Made by a program: the position numbers and the translations under genes
The notes under the pieces: model-generated
Seen by the model: the letters and a program-made list of their open reading frames with translations, nothing else
The model's database searches: none
What the model was told of the DNA's origin: nothing
Assembly (NCBI GenBank): GCA_900314655.1
Contig: OMWC01000004.1
Coordinates: forward strand, 93,346-157,345
DNA length: 64,000 nt
Origin: an uncultured Prevotellaceae bacterium
GTDB lineage: Bacteria; Bacteroidota; Bacteroidia; Bacteroidales; Bacteroidaceae
Direction: 5' to 3'
In this document: positions 33,152 through 41,452 of the stretch, piece by piece
How positions within the stretch are numbered: position 1 is the first letter of the stretch
Layout: each line of letters opens with the position of its first letter

Positions 33152-33919
33152 CTAATTCTCTATCTGTACTCTTCCTTCGAGTTTGGGGGCAATCATTTCG
33201 CCACGCGAAAGTTTGTCCTTGAAATAGGTAATGATAATCTCTCGGCTATTGTCTTCGGGCTTCTTGTACTCCACGTAATCGGTCTTTTTCTTGAAGGCCG
33301 TCATCGCATCGTTGCCGTGGGCCAGATAGTCGATGGTCGTAAAACGGTAACTGCCCTCGGGATCAATCGGTTTGCCGTTGATCGTTGCCGACTTCAACTT
33401 GCGATCCTTGTCGAAAACCAGCTTCACACCATGGCTGAAACCGTGAGGCCCTCTCACTAACGACTGCTGAAACAGTTCCAGGACGTCAGCCCCGCGAAGT
33501 GTTCCGAAGCATATCATATTCTCAAAGGGTGCCACGTCGAGTATATCCCCACGCGTCACCTCGCCGGCTGGCAAGGCAGCACGGATGCCGCCATAGTTAT
33601 AGACGGCGAAATCGGGGTTCTCGTTATAACGGGCTGAAGCCCAGATAAAGATATCCGGCAAGAGATTGGAAAGCAGGCCTTCGGGGATGCCGCGCTCCAG
33701 ATACTCCGCCGTGCGTCCCACCACGGGATTCATCAGACTGTCAACATGTTGCGTGTAAGGCAGCAGATAGGCTGCGGCCATCGCATCAGGCTGCTGGTCA
33801 AACCGTTTGTCAACCAATATGCGCGTCCGGCTGACATTGCTCAGCTGGTAATGCGACTTACATCCCGACAGCAGTACGAGAAAGGCCGCCAAAGAAAGAA
33901 AGACTGTTTTAGTTTTCAT
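33152..33919 (-). CDS. 5'-nucleotidase C-terminal-domain lipoprotein
   Basis: A 255-residue lipoprotein (MKTKTVFLSLAAFLVLLSGC). The mature part matches the 5'-nucleotidase C-terminal domain: NLLPDIFIWASARYNENPDF, AVYNYGGIRAALPAGEVTRG, DILDVAPFENMICFGTLRGA and YRFTTIDYLAHGNDAM, which hold the nucleoside-binding loops (NYGGIR, F...N). The start at 33919 is preferred over 33940 because it begins the signal peptide directly. It is transcribed just before the catalytic half, suggesting a two-subunit enzyme, with this half membrane-anchored. Confidence 0.88.
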   Translation of the reverse strand: MKTKTVFLSLAAFLVLLSGCKSHYQLSNVSRTRILVDKRFDQQPDAMAAAYLLPYTQHVDSLMNPVVGRTAEYLERGIPEGLLSNLLPDIFIWASARYNENPDFAVYNYGGIRAALPAGEVTRGDILDVAPFENMICFGTLRGADVLELFQQSLVRGPHGFSHGVKLVFDKDRKLKSATINGKPIDPEGSYRFTTIDYLAHGNDAMTAFKKKTDYVEYKKPEDNSREIIITYFKDKLSRGEMIAPKLEGRVQIEN

Positions 33920-34010
33920 ATTCGTATAGGGCTTAATCATAAATTCATGCTACAAAGGTAGTTAAAAAAACGAATAAAAGTGCGTTTTCCATTAAAAATA
34001 TGACGAATAT

Positions 34011-34042
34011 TTTGGTCGGACAAAGAAATTGTAGTACCTTTG
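34011..34042 (+). promoter_or_regulatory. rplS promoter
   Basis: TTTG (34011-34014), a 20-bp spacer and TACCTTTG (34035-34042) are an exact Bacteroidetes promoter. The transcript would carry a leader of about 85 nt before rplS. Confidence 0.8.
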
Positions 34043-34049
34043 CACCCGC

Positions 34050-34132
34050 TTTTCGGCGTAACCGCTGGCATGCAGAAGAGTTGCTTGGCCATGTTGCGCA
34101 AGGCACGATAACACTTTAAGAATTAAAAACAA
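34050..34132 (+). promoter_or_regulatory. rplS mRNA leader, possible autoregulatory structure
   Basis: The ~85-nt leader is GC-rich relative to surrounding intergenic DNA and contains partially complementary segments (TGGCATGC near 34067, GGCCATG near 34088, TTGCGCAAGGC near 34095). Ribosomal-protein leaders that bind their own product are common. Whether this is one can only be decided by comparing homologous leaders. Confidence 0.3.
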
Positions 34133-34492
34133 ATGGATTTAATCAAAGTTGCTGAAGAAGCATTTGCAACCGGCAAGAAGTTCCCAGAGTTCAAGGCTGG
34201 TGACACTGTAACTGTCGCTTACAAAATCGTCGAAGGTTCTAAAGAGCGTATCCAGCTCTACCGTGGTGTGGTAATCAAGATTGTAGGTCATGGTGACAAG
34301 CGTCGCTTCACCGTCCGCAAGATGTCAGGCACCATCGGTGTGGAGCGTATCTTCCCCATCGAGTCGCCCGCTATCGATTCTATCGAGGTGAACAAGGTAG
34401 GTAAGGTCCGTCGCGCTAAGCTGTATTACCTGCGCAAGCTCACCGGTAAGAAGGCTCGCATCGCTGAGAAGAGAACCGTTGTCAAGGAGTAA
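34133..34492 (+). CDS. rplS: 50S ribosomal protein L19
   Basis: A 119-residue protein with the complete L19 core: [60 protein letters not shown] and [21 protein letters not shown]19 sits at the 30S-50S interface. The gene is monocistronic, with its own promoter and a terminator 23 bp after the stop. Confidence 0.98.
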   Translation: MDLIKVAEEAFATGKKFPEFKAGDTVTVAYKIVEGSKERIQLYRGVVIKIVGHGDKRRFTVRKMSGTIGVERIFPIESPAIDSIEVNKVGKVRRAKLYYLRKLTGKKARIAEKRTVVKE

Positions 34493-34513
34493 TATCCTCA
34501 ACAAAACAGGCAT

Positions 34514-34548
34514 AAAAGAGGCCCGAACGTTGGTTCGAGCCTCTTTTT
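34514..34548. terminator. Bidirectional terminator between rplS and the CapA gene
   Basis: AAGAGGC-C-CGAAC pairs with GTTCG-A-GCCTCTT around GTTG, followed by a T-run on the plus strand and preceded by an A-run that serves the convergent minus-strand gene ending at 34550. Confidence 0.88.
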
Positions 34549-34549
34549 A

Positions 34550-35629
34550 TTATTTCAGGATTATCTGTCCTTCGTGGTTGATACGGATGGCATTCATGGG
34601 GATATCGGCCTCCGTGAGCGATTTCATCTCGCCGATAACCGCTCCTGTCTTATCTGTACGCGGTCCGATGCCGCGCTGTTGGATGAAGGGATGAATCTGC
34701 CCACTCAGGAAATTACCCTTGAGATCGGTCTTGATTTCTATCAGTGGCGCATAGCCTGAGATGCCCGTAAGGCTCACGCCGTAGGGCGTGCAGAAATTGC
34801 CCAGACTGTAAGCGATAAACTTATTCTTATAGACTTCCACGCAGCGGAGCACGTGGGGACCATGACCATAAACCACATCAGCACCGTTGTCAATACAGAA
34901 ATGCGCCAGTTCGCGAAGTGAGCCGCGGTTCTCGTTGAAGAACACCTCCTTGCCGTATGGCAGATGGCGCTTGTCGCGCCCTTCGGCTCCACCGTGGAAA
35001 GACACCACGATAATATCCGACTTCCTTTTCAGTTCATCCAGAATCTGCTTCACGCGATCCAGGTCAAGATGCTTCACGGTGTAGGGATTATGCCCGAAAG
35101 CACACAGTCCGATACGGAGTCCCTTGCGCTCCAAGACTGCCGAAGTGATGCGTCCTTCCACACCGGCATAGAGTATGCCCTGCGCCTGAAGAGCACGTTC
35201 CGTCTGCAGAATGCCCTCGTCGCCAAAATCGCGTGAATGATTGTTGGCCATACTCATAAAGTCGAAGCCTGCCTCCTTCAGCCATTGCGCATAACTGGGT
35301 GGTGTGCGGAAGGCATATGAGTTCTTGCCGCCCTTGGTAGTCTTACCGCCTTCGCAAAGCGCACCTTCCAGATTGCCTACGGCCACATCGGCATCTGCCA
35401 GCACGCCCTTGGCATCCTTGAAGAGATTGGCACCGCCATTGGCTGGTAGCTGAACTGAGGGAAAGGTAGTCCCCATCATCACATCGCCCACCATGGCAAA
35501 GGTCAGCGTCTTGTCTGCCTGCCGCTGGGTTCCTGATTCCTGCTGATTAACAGCAAATGCCGGCCTTACAAGACCAGCATTTATCAATAAGCATATTAAA
35601 AGAGTTCTCATTCCGAATTTAAATCTCAT
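34550..35629 (-). CDS. CapA-family (poly-gamma-glutamate synthesis-type) metallophosphatase
   Basis: A 359-residue exported protein. The CapA/PGA_cap domain is clear: FAMVGDVMMG, VAVGNLEGALCEGGK, SMANNHSRDFGDEGILQTER, LCAFGHNPYT, IIVVSFHGGAEG and GADVVYGHGPHVLRCVEVYK. These are the metal-binding residues of a calcineurin-like fold. Despite the name, many members are not tied to capsule synthesis; no other capsule gene is nearby. A start at 35611 (MRTLLICLLINAG) would give a cleaner signal peptide and is equally likely. A G-rich repeat copy lies directly upstream. Confidence 0.85.
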   Translation of the reverse strand: MRFKFGMRTLLICLLINAGLVRPAFAVNQQESGTQRQADKTLTFAMVGDVMMGTTFPSVQLPANGGANLFKDAKGVLADADVAVGNLEGALCEGGKTTKGGKNSYAFRTPPSYAQWLKEAGFDFMSMANNHSRDFGDEGILQTERALQAQGILYAGVEGRITSAVLERKGLRIGLCAFGHNPYTVKHLDLDRVKQILDELKRKSDIIVVSFHGGAEGRDKRHLPYGKEVFFNENRGSLRELAHFCIDNGADVVYGHGPHVLRCVEVYKNKFIAYSLGNFCTPYGVSLTGISGYAPLIEIKTDLKGNFLSGQIHPFIQQRGIGPRTDKTGAVIGEMKSLTEADIPMNAIRINHEGQIILK

Positions 35630-35633
35630 ATTA

Positions 35634-35694
35634 CCCCCTCCCTAAACAGGGAGGGCTGGGGTGGGTCTCTTGTTTGGGGTGGGTCTCTCTCCCC
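35634..35694. repeat. G-rich interspersed repeat between the NlpC and CapA genes
   Basis: CCCCCTCCCT, AAACAGGGAGGGCTGGGG and two GGGGTGGGTCTCT blocks, nearly the same as the copy at 6937-7020. It fills the whole gap between the two minus-strand genes. Confidence 0.85.
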
Positions 35695-35695
35695 T

Positions 35696-36259
35696 TTACA
35701 TCACTCGCCGTGCTCCCACGTAGCGACGTGCATAATAGCCATCGGTAGATTTGCTCACCTTCACACCCTCGCTCGAAGAAGCGTGGATAAAGGAGAATGT
35801 ACCATCGCCATTCACGTCAACCACGATACCCACATGGCCTACGCCACGGCCAGAACCACGACTGGTGAAAAACACCAAGTCACCCGTCTGCAGGTCATTT
35901 CGGCTGATAGGCTGATTCTTGGCATACTGATCGCGAGAACAACTGCCGATGTTTTCACCAAACTGGCGGAACACGTAGCTTGTGAAACCAGAGCAATCAA
36001 AGGCGTACGGACCTTTGGCACCACTGCGATAGCGCGTACCAATATGCGAGAAGGCTTCGCTCATCAAGTCTTCGGTAGCCGACACATTGTAATCATCATA
36101 GTCGGTTCCGTTGTAGAGGAAGTCAAAGTTGTCAATCTCATGGCGCTCACTGGTGAGCGTCGTTGTTTCTTTCTTCTGCACCTTACGCTTACGGGCATCG
36201 GTAACAGAAACACAAGTCAATAGCAGGAGTACTGCAAAAACAAATATTTTCTTTCTCAT
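35696..36259 (-). CDS. NlpC/P60-family cell-wall peptidase
   Basis: A 187-residue exported protein (MRKKIFVFAVLLLLTCVSVT). The NlpC/P60 domain is complete: PYAFDCSGFTSYVFRQFG holds the catalytic cysteine, GRGVGHVGIVVDVNGDGTF the first histidine and FIHASSSEGVKVS the second. Such enzymes cleave gamma-D-glutamyl-diaminopimelate bonds in peptidoglycan. The start at 36259 is chosen because the longer frame from 36328 adds 23 residues ahead of an obvious signal peptide. A -7 box lies about 85 bp upstream. Confidence 0.92.
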   Translation of the reverse strand: MRKKIFVFAVLLLLTCVSVTDARKRKVQKKETTTLTSERHEIDNFDFLYNGTDYDDYNVSATEDLMSEAFSHIGTRYRSGAKGPYAFDCSGFTSYVFRQFGENIGSCSRDQYAKNQPISRNDLQTGDLVFFTSRGSGRGVGHVGIVVDVNGDGTFSFIHASSSEGVKVSKSTDGYYARRYVGARRVM

Positions 36260-36344
36260 TAGTTGAGGGTTAGAAGAGTCAATAAATTGATTATAGGCTG
36301 TTTGGATTACAAGTGAATCCGCGCCCAAATTTTCTTATGCACCG

Positions 36345-36352
36345 CAAAGGTA
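36345..36352 (-). promoter_or_regulatory. -7 box of the NlpC/P60 gene
   Basis: TACCTTTG on the minus strand matches TAnnTTTG, giving a leader of about 80 nt. The 411-bp gap 36260-36670 otherwise holds only this and the promoter of the plus-strand gene at 36671. Confidence 0.55.
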
Positions 36353-36611
36353 CAAAAAAATATACGGCCAGAAAAGCGGGTTCACATCTTTTTTAATTGT
36401 TCGAAATGTCCGATTTTAGCATCCATTCTTCCCCTTACTGTCTGTTATAGCGCAATTTAGCCCACTTTCCCTACTTTCAAACTTTAACTGTTTGCGTTAA
36501 CAGCTTTTAATACGAATATAATAAATCCATTAACATTTCGGGCTCGTTTCCTAAAAAACGATGGTCTAACCGAGCCTCCTCATCTAAAGAAAACTAAAAA
36601 TCAAAATATAT

Positions 36612-36642
36612 TTTGTTTTTCCACTCATTTGTGCTAACTTTG
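36612..36642 (+). promoter_or_regulatory. Promoter of the AICAR transformylase gene
   Basis: TTTG (36612-36615), a 19-bp spacer and TAACTTTG (36635-36642) match the Bacteroidetes consensus exactly; the ATG at 36671 follows 28 bp later. Confidence 0.75.
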
Positions 36643-36670
36643 CAGACAGAATCACATTAATCAACAAAGA

Positions 36671-37852
36671 ATGAAAGAATTAGCATTGAAGTACGGATGC
36701 AATCCGAATCAAAAGCCTTCGCGTATCTACATGCAGGAAGGCGAGTTACCCATCGAAGTGCTCAACGGCCGTCCCGGTTACATCAATTTCCTTGACGCAC
36801 TCAACTCCTGGCAGTTGGTCAAGGAACTGAAAGCAGCCACAGGTCTGCCTGCTGCAGCCTCGTTCAAGCATGTTTCGCCCGCCGGTGCTGCCGTCGGACT
36901 GCCCCTGAGCGATACGCTGAAGAAGATTTACTTCGTGGACGACCTGAAGATTGAGCTCTCGCCCATCGCCAGTGCCTACGCACGTGCTCGCGGAGCCGAC
37001 CGCATGAGCAGCTACGGCGACTTCATTGCCCTATCCGATACCTGCGATGCAGCTACGGCCACCCTGATCAAGAGAGAGGTGAGCGACGGCGTGATTGCCC
37101 CCGACTATACCGAAGAGGCCCTGCAGATTCTGCGCGAGAAGCGCAAGGGCACTTACAACGTGATTAAGATTGATCCTGAATACGTGCCCGCTCCCGTAGA
37201 GACCAAGCAGTGTTTCGGCATCACCTTCGAACAGGGCCGCAACGAAATCCGTCTCGACGATCCTGCACTCTTCGAGAATATCCCCACCCAGAACAAGGAA
37301 TTCCCAGCCGAGGCCAAGCGCGATCTGATGATTGCACTCATCACACTGAAATACACACAGTCGAACTCCGTGTGCTACGTGAAGGACGGACAGGCCATCG
37401 GTATCGGTGCCGGACAGCAGAGCCGCATCCACTGTACCCGTCTGGCTGGCAACAAGGCCGACATCTGGTGGCTACGCCAGCATCCCAAAGTGATGAATCT
37501 GCCTTTCATTGACAAGATACGCCGCGCCGACCGCGACAACACCATCGACGTATATATCTCTGACGATTACGACGACGTCCTCCGCGACGGCACCTGGCAG
37601 CAGTTCTTCAAGACGCAGCCCGAACCGCTCACCCGCGAAGAGAAAAAGGAATGGATTGCCCAGAACACGAAGGTGAGTCTCGGTTCCGATGCCTTCTTCC
37701 CATTCGGCGACAATATCGAGCGAGCCCACAAGAGTGGCGTGGAATATATTGCACAGGCCGGTGGCAGCGTTCGCGACGACAACGTCATCGAGACCTGCGA
37801 CAAATACGGCATCGCCATGGCCTTCACGGGCGTGCGTCTGTTCCATCATTAA
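36671..37852 (+). CDS. Stand-alone phosphoribosylaminoimidazolecarboxamide (AICAR) formyltransferase
   Basis: Transfers a formyl group from 10-formyl-tetrahydrofolate to AICAR in purine synthesis. The 393 residues correspond only to the C-terminal transformylase part of PurH: LKYGCNPNQKPSRIY, ASFKHVSPAGAAVGLPLS, SAYARARGADRMSSYGDFIA, KYTQSNSVCYVKDGQAIGIG and AGQQSRIHCTRLAGNKAD. The catalytic Lys-His pair (SFKH) is present. The N-terminal IMP-cyclohydrolase domain of bifunctional PurH is missing, and the protein starts cleanly at the transformylase. No other purine gene lies nearby. The genome may also hold a bifunctional purH. Confidence 0.9.
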   Translation: MKELALKYGCNPNQKPSRIYMQEGELPIEVLNGRPGYINFLDALNSWQLVKELKAATGLPAAASFKHVSPAGAAVGLPLSDTLKKIYFVDDLKIELSPIASAYARARGADRMSSYGDFIALSDTCDAATATLIKREVSDGVIAPDYTEEALQILREKRKGTYNVIKIDPEYVPAPVETKQCFGITFEQGRNEIRLDDPALFENIPTQNKEFPAEAKRDLMIALITLKYTQSNSVCYVKDGQAIGIGAGQQSRIHCTRLAGNKADIWWLRQHPKVMNLPFIDKIRRADRDNTIDVYISDDYDDVLRDGTWQQFFKTQPEPLTREEKKEWIAQNTKVSLGSDAFFPFGDNIERAHKSGVEYIAQAGGSVRDDNVIETCDKYGIAMAFTGVRLFHH

Positions 37853-37853
37853 A

Positions 37854-37884
37854 GTGAAGAATGAAGAGTGAAGAGTGAAGAATC
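37854..37884. repeat. Short GTGAAGAATGAA-type tandem repeat
   Basis: Four imperfect units of GTGAAGAATGAA / GAGTGAAGA stand between the transformylase stop and the next small gene. Low-complexity purine-rich DNA; no coding role visible. Confidence 0.6.
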
Positions 37885-37918
37885 ACCCCGACGCCCTCAC
37901 CCCCTAATCCTCAGAATT

Positions 37919-38113
37919 ATGGCAAAAGAAGACGATTTTCAATCAATCCTTGAAAATGGTATTTCCTTCGGTCGAGGCGGTCGTGAAAAGACCGCCGACG
38001 ACAAGGTGAAGACCAAAGCCAAGAAGAAGAAATACATCACCGGCGCCCACGGTTCAGGCTCTGCCATGCAGAAAGCCAAATACCGCCAGCAGCGGGCCAA
38101 CCGCCATCGCTGA
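37919..38113 (+). CDS. Small basic protein of unknown function
   Basis: A 64-residue, lysine/arginine-rich protein beginning MAKEDDFQSILENGISFGRG. The N-terminal third is acidic/neutral; the rest is basic (KTKAKKKKYITGAHGSGSAM, then QKAKYRQQRANRHR). The start at 37919 is chosen over an upstream ATG at 37868 because the extra 17 residues come from the tandem purine repeat. The basic tail suggests nucleic-acid or ribosome contact, but no family is recognised. Confidence 0.55.
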   Translation: MAKEDDFQSILENGISFGRGGREKTADDKVKTKAKKKKYITGAHGSGSAMQKAKYRQQRANRHR

Positions 38114-38124
38114 TTGTTGGGTGT

Positions 38125-38150
38125 CCTAACACCTAACATCTAACACCTAA
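38125..38150. repeat. Short CTAACACCTAA-type direct repeat
   Basis: CCTAACACCTAACATCTAAC and the following ACCTAA are near-identical 9-10-bp units lying just before the GH9 start codon. Low complexity; possibly part of the leader. Confidence 0.5.
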
Positions 38151-38156
38151 ATCATT

Positions 38157-39884
38157 ATGACTCGATTACTCAGTTTAGCTTTCGCCCTTGCCGTCACGGC
38201 GACGGCTCATGCACAAGCAGACGAAACCATCCGCCTGAATCAGACAGGTATGTATCCCTATCAGGAAAAAGTGGCCGTCATTGAAGCCTCAAAAGCCAGT
38301 AAGATTACCATCCGCGATGCCGCTACGGGCAAAAGCATAGCCAAGGCGAAGGTGCTCCGCAAGGCCACCTCCCCATGGTCAAGCAAGCAGCGCACCGTCG
38401 TTGACTTCAGTGCACTCAAGACGCCCGGCCAGTACATTCTCAGCGCCAACGGTCACGAGCTGCCGTTCTTAATCAAAGATGATGCACTCCGCGAAGTGAC
38501 CACCGCAGCCATCAAGTCCTACTACCTGATGCGCTCGGGCTGTGAGATTGAGAAGCAATATGCCGGCGAATATGCCCGCCCGCTGGGCCACGCCGACACC
38601 CGCGTGATGATCCATCCCTCTGCTGCCTCTGAACAGCGGCCTGCCGGCAGTTACATCATCTCGCCCTTAGGCTGGTATGATGCCGGCGACTACAACAAAT
38701 ACATCGTCAACTCCGCCTATTCCGTGGCCGTAATGCTGCTCTCCTACGAGCAGAACCCCAGCTATTACGATGCCCTCAACACCAATATTCCCGAAAGCAA
38801 GAACCAGACTGCCGACCTGCTCGACGAGCTGATGTACAACCTCCAATGGATGCTCACGATGCAAGACCCCAACGACGGTGGCGTGTATCACAAACTGACC
38901 ACCCCGAATTTCGAGGGATTCATCATGCCCAAGGACTGCCATCAGCAGCGTTATGTCGTGCAAAAGAGCGTCACCGCCACTTACGACTTTGCCGCCGTGA
39001 TGGCCCTGGCCGCCCGCATTTTCAAGGATTCCAAGGACTACCCCACCTTCTCCCGTCAGGCAGCCGAGGCTGCCCACCAGGCCTATCAGTGGGCATTGCA
39101 GCACCCCAAGGCACTCTATAATCAGGATGCCATGAACAAGCAGTACCAGCCCGCTGTCTTTACAGGAACCTATGGCGACTTCAACGCCAAGGACGAACAG
39201 TTTTGGGCAGCTACCGAACTATACATCCTCACCAGAGAGGGAGCCTTCCTGGCCGATGCTCAATCCACCGCACCCGGTGATTTCCGCGTCCCGGCATGGG
39301 GCTATGTGGCTCCTATCGCCCAATGGGAATGGATGATCCACGGCGAAGCCAATGCCGAAATGAGTAGCAAGATGAAGTCGCAGCTGCTTGCCTACAGTGA
39401 CAAGCAACTCGCCACCACCGCCACCTCCTCCTTCCAGACACCTACGGGCAACAATGCCAAAGACTTCGGATGGGGTTGTCTGGCAGAGGCCTTCTGCGCC
39501 AACGGCATGACCTTCCTCTTCGCCCACAAGGTCACCGGCCTGCAGAAATACCTCACCGCCGCCATGCAATGCGCCGACTACATACTCGGTCGCAATGCCA
39601 CGGGCTATTGCTACGTGACGGGCTTCGGACTCAAATCGCCCATGCATCCCCACCAGCGCATTTCCTCCGCCGACGGCATCGAGGCTCCCATGCCCGGATT
39701 GTTGGTTGGCGGTCCCAATCCCGGACAGCAAGACAAGGAGAGCAGCCATCTCACCTACCCCTCAAACGAGCCCGACGAGTCATACATCGACCACGAAGGT
39801 TCCTATGCCAGCAACGAGATTGCCATCAACTGGAATGCCACCCTTGTGGGTCTCTTCGGTTGGCTCGACAACGTGATGAAATAA
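38157..39884 (+). CDS. Glycoside hydrolase family 9 endoglucanase
   Basis: A 575-residue exported enzyme (signal 1-19, AHA). An N-terminal Ig-like CelD_N domain (about 22-105, IRLNQTGMYPYQEKVAVIEA) precedes the (alpha/alpha)6 GH9 barrel. Catalytic motifs: GWYDAGDYNKYIVNSAYSVA (catalytic Asp pair), SPMHPHQRISSADG (conserved His/Arg) and SYASNEIAINWNATLVGLFG (acid Glu). Length and order match Bacteroidetes GH9 enzymes that cut beta-1,4 glucans such as cellulose or mixed-linkage glucan. It stands outside the GH3/GH16 locus at 54-64 kb but could feed the same pathway. Confidence 0.93.
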   Translation: MTRLLSLAFALAVTATAHAQADETIRLNQTGMYPYQEKVAVIEASKASKITIRDAATGKSIAKAKVLRKATSPWSSKQRTVVDFSALKTPGQYILSANGHELPFLIKDDALREVTTAAIKSYYLMRSGCEIEKQYAGEYARPLGHADTRVMIHPSAASEQRPAGSYIISPLGWYDAGDYNKYIVNSAYSVAVMLLSYEQNPSYYDALNTNIPESKNQTADLLDELMYNLQWMLTMQDPNDGGVYHKLTTPNFEGFIMPKDCHQQRYVVQKSVTATYDFAAVMALAARIFKDSKDYPTFSRQAAEAAHQAYQWALQHPKALYNQDAMNKQYQPAVFTGTYGDFNAKDEQFWAATELYILTREGAFLADAQSTAPGDFRVPAWGYVAPIAQWEWMIHGEANAEMSSKMKSQLLAYSDKQLATTATSSFQTPTGNNAKDFGWGCLAEAFCANGMTFLFAHKVTGLQKYLTAAMQCADYILGRNATGYCYVTGFGLKSPMHPHQRISSADGIEAPMPGLLVGGPNPGQQDKESSHLTYPSNEPDESYIDHEGSYASNEIAINWNATLVGLFGWLDNVMK

Positions 39885-39894
39885 GACCTATTTA

Positions 39895-41436
39895 TTATTT
39901 AAAGGTAATATCGGGTTTCCGAAGGATTAAATATATAAAGTAGAGGGAAAGGAGGAATACATAGCAGGCTACGACGCCGATGGCGTTCAGACTGACAGGC
40001 TCTATACTTGCACAGGGAAGAGCGGCTATCTGATGGAGGGTGACGTTGAGACCTTCGGTAAAGAGGGAAAGCAACTTTGCGAAGAACGACTGAACGGAAG
40101 GCAGCCAGACAAATGCCCACAAGCCTAATGCGCAATAGAGAATGAGCGTGGCCTGAAGAAGGACGGCCAGATTGGTGAAAAGGAAATAGACGGGGATGCG
40201 CCCGAAATAATGGGCGATAAGCGGTGCTACGCCTAACTGGGCCGCCAGGGAAACGGAGAGTGTTCCCCATAACATACGGCCCAAACGGATGGGAAATGTG
40301 AGGCCTTCCTTGGAATTGCTACACAGAAGGCGATAGATGGGCTGGTAGAAAATGAGGATGGCAGCAACGGACGCATAGGACAACTGGAAACCTACATCAA
40401 ACAGCGCCATCGGATGGATAACCAGAATGAGACAGGCGGTAAAGGCCAACGTGTTGAGCGAGACAGCCCGGCGGTTGAGCAGTTGCACGAACATGAGCAG
40501 ACTCAGCATCACGGCCGCACGGACAACGGAAGGAGACATTCCGACGAGCAACACGAAACTCCAGATGGCAGCCATCAACAGCATGGAGGAAAAGAAGAAA
40601 CGCCAGGAATTGCGGCGACGGCGAACGCCCAAGACTAAGGTGAGCACCATATAGATGATGCCCAGATGCATACCTGAGAGAGCCAGGATATGTGCCCCAC
40701 CGGAGATGGAATAATCGTCTTTCAGCGCTGAGGTAAGCATCGAACGGTCGCCCAGCGTCATGGCCGAGACCACCGCCAACTGATCGCCGGATAATCCCAA
40801 AGAGCGATATCGGGCTGTCAGTTGTTGACGAAGCTGCATGAAAGCCAGCCGCGTGCGTTGCAAACGAGACAAAGGAAGCAGCGAAACATGCTGCAGCTGC
40901 CAGTCGGAGATGTAAAGGAATACCGTGGAACGATAGCCATGGCGGAGGAGATAGGTGCGATAGTCGAAGGTGGATTTTATATAGTTGGACGGTTTTTCGA
41001 AGGTACCCCTTGCCCTGATGCCATGACCGATCTTCAGCCGCTCAGCCCTGTCATCCCGAAAAATGGAGGCCCTCACCTTAAACGGCCGTGAGGCTGACGT
41101 TATCCAAAGATCCATCTGCATCACTTTTTTCCTCATCACCGGCTGACTGGTGACCACGGCATCAAACACCGTTTCATCGGCAGCATAGCCGTCACCCATA
41201 TCGGCCAACTGGCGCGACATCAATGTGGCTCCCAGCAGGAAAACGGAAAGGAGCAACAGCAGGGACTGCGGCAAGGGTCGTCTGACAAGGAATGCCACGA
41301 CTACCATCACTACAAGACAGACTGCCCACTGCCAGGGGAGCAGAATATCCACGCTTGAAGCCAGCCACATGCCCAGTATAAGTGCCACGGCCAACTTCAG
41401 GAAAGGATAAAGTCTCAGTGTTTTCAGGGAAAGCAT
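39895..41436 (-). CDS. comEC: ComEC/Rec2-family DNA-uptake channel protein
   Basis: A 513-residue polytopic membrane protein. An N-terminal DUF4131-like part with transmembrane helices and a soluble OB-like stretch (KKVMQMDLWITSASRPFKVR, IRARGTFEKPSNYIKSTFDY) is followed by the competence domain with ALSGMHLGIIYMVLTLVLGV, VGMSPSVVRAAVMLSLLMFV and LIHPMALFDVGFQLSYASVA. The C-terminal metallo-beta-lactamase domain of longer ComEC proteins is absent, as is usual in Bacteroidetes. The start at 41436 is chosen because it lies 16 bp after pgeF; an upstream ATG at 41496 would overlap pgeF. Confidence 0.9.
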   Translation of the reverse strand: MLSLKTLRLYPFLKLAVALILGMWLASSVDILLPWQWAVCLVVMVVVAFLVRRPLPQSLLLLLSVFLLGATLMSRQLADMGDGYAADETVFDAVVTSQPVMRKKVMQMDLWITSASRPFKVRASIFRDDRAERLKIGHGIRARGTFEKPSNYIKSTFDYRTYLLRHGYRSTVFLYISDWQLQHVSLLPLSRLQRTRLAFMQLRQQLTARYRSLGLSGDQLAVVSAMTLGDRSMLTSALKDDYSISGGAHILALSGMHLGIIYMVLTLVLGVRRRRNSWRFFFSSMLLMAAIWSFVLLVGMSPSVVRAAVMLSLLMFVQLLNRRAVSLNTLAFTACLILVIHPMALFDVGFQLSYASVAAILIFYQPIYRLLCSNSKEGLTFPIRLGRMLWGTLSVSLAAQLGVAPLIAHYFGRIPVYFLFTNLAVLLQATLILYCALGLWAFVWLPSVQSFFAKLLSLFTEGLNVTLHQIAALPCASIEPVSLNAIGVVACYVFLLSLYFIYLILRKPDITFK

Positions 41437-41452
41437 AAGAAGAACGGGAATG

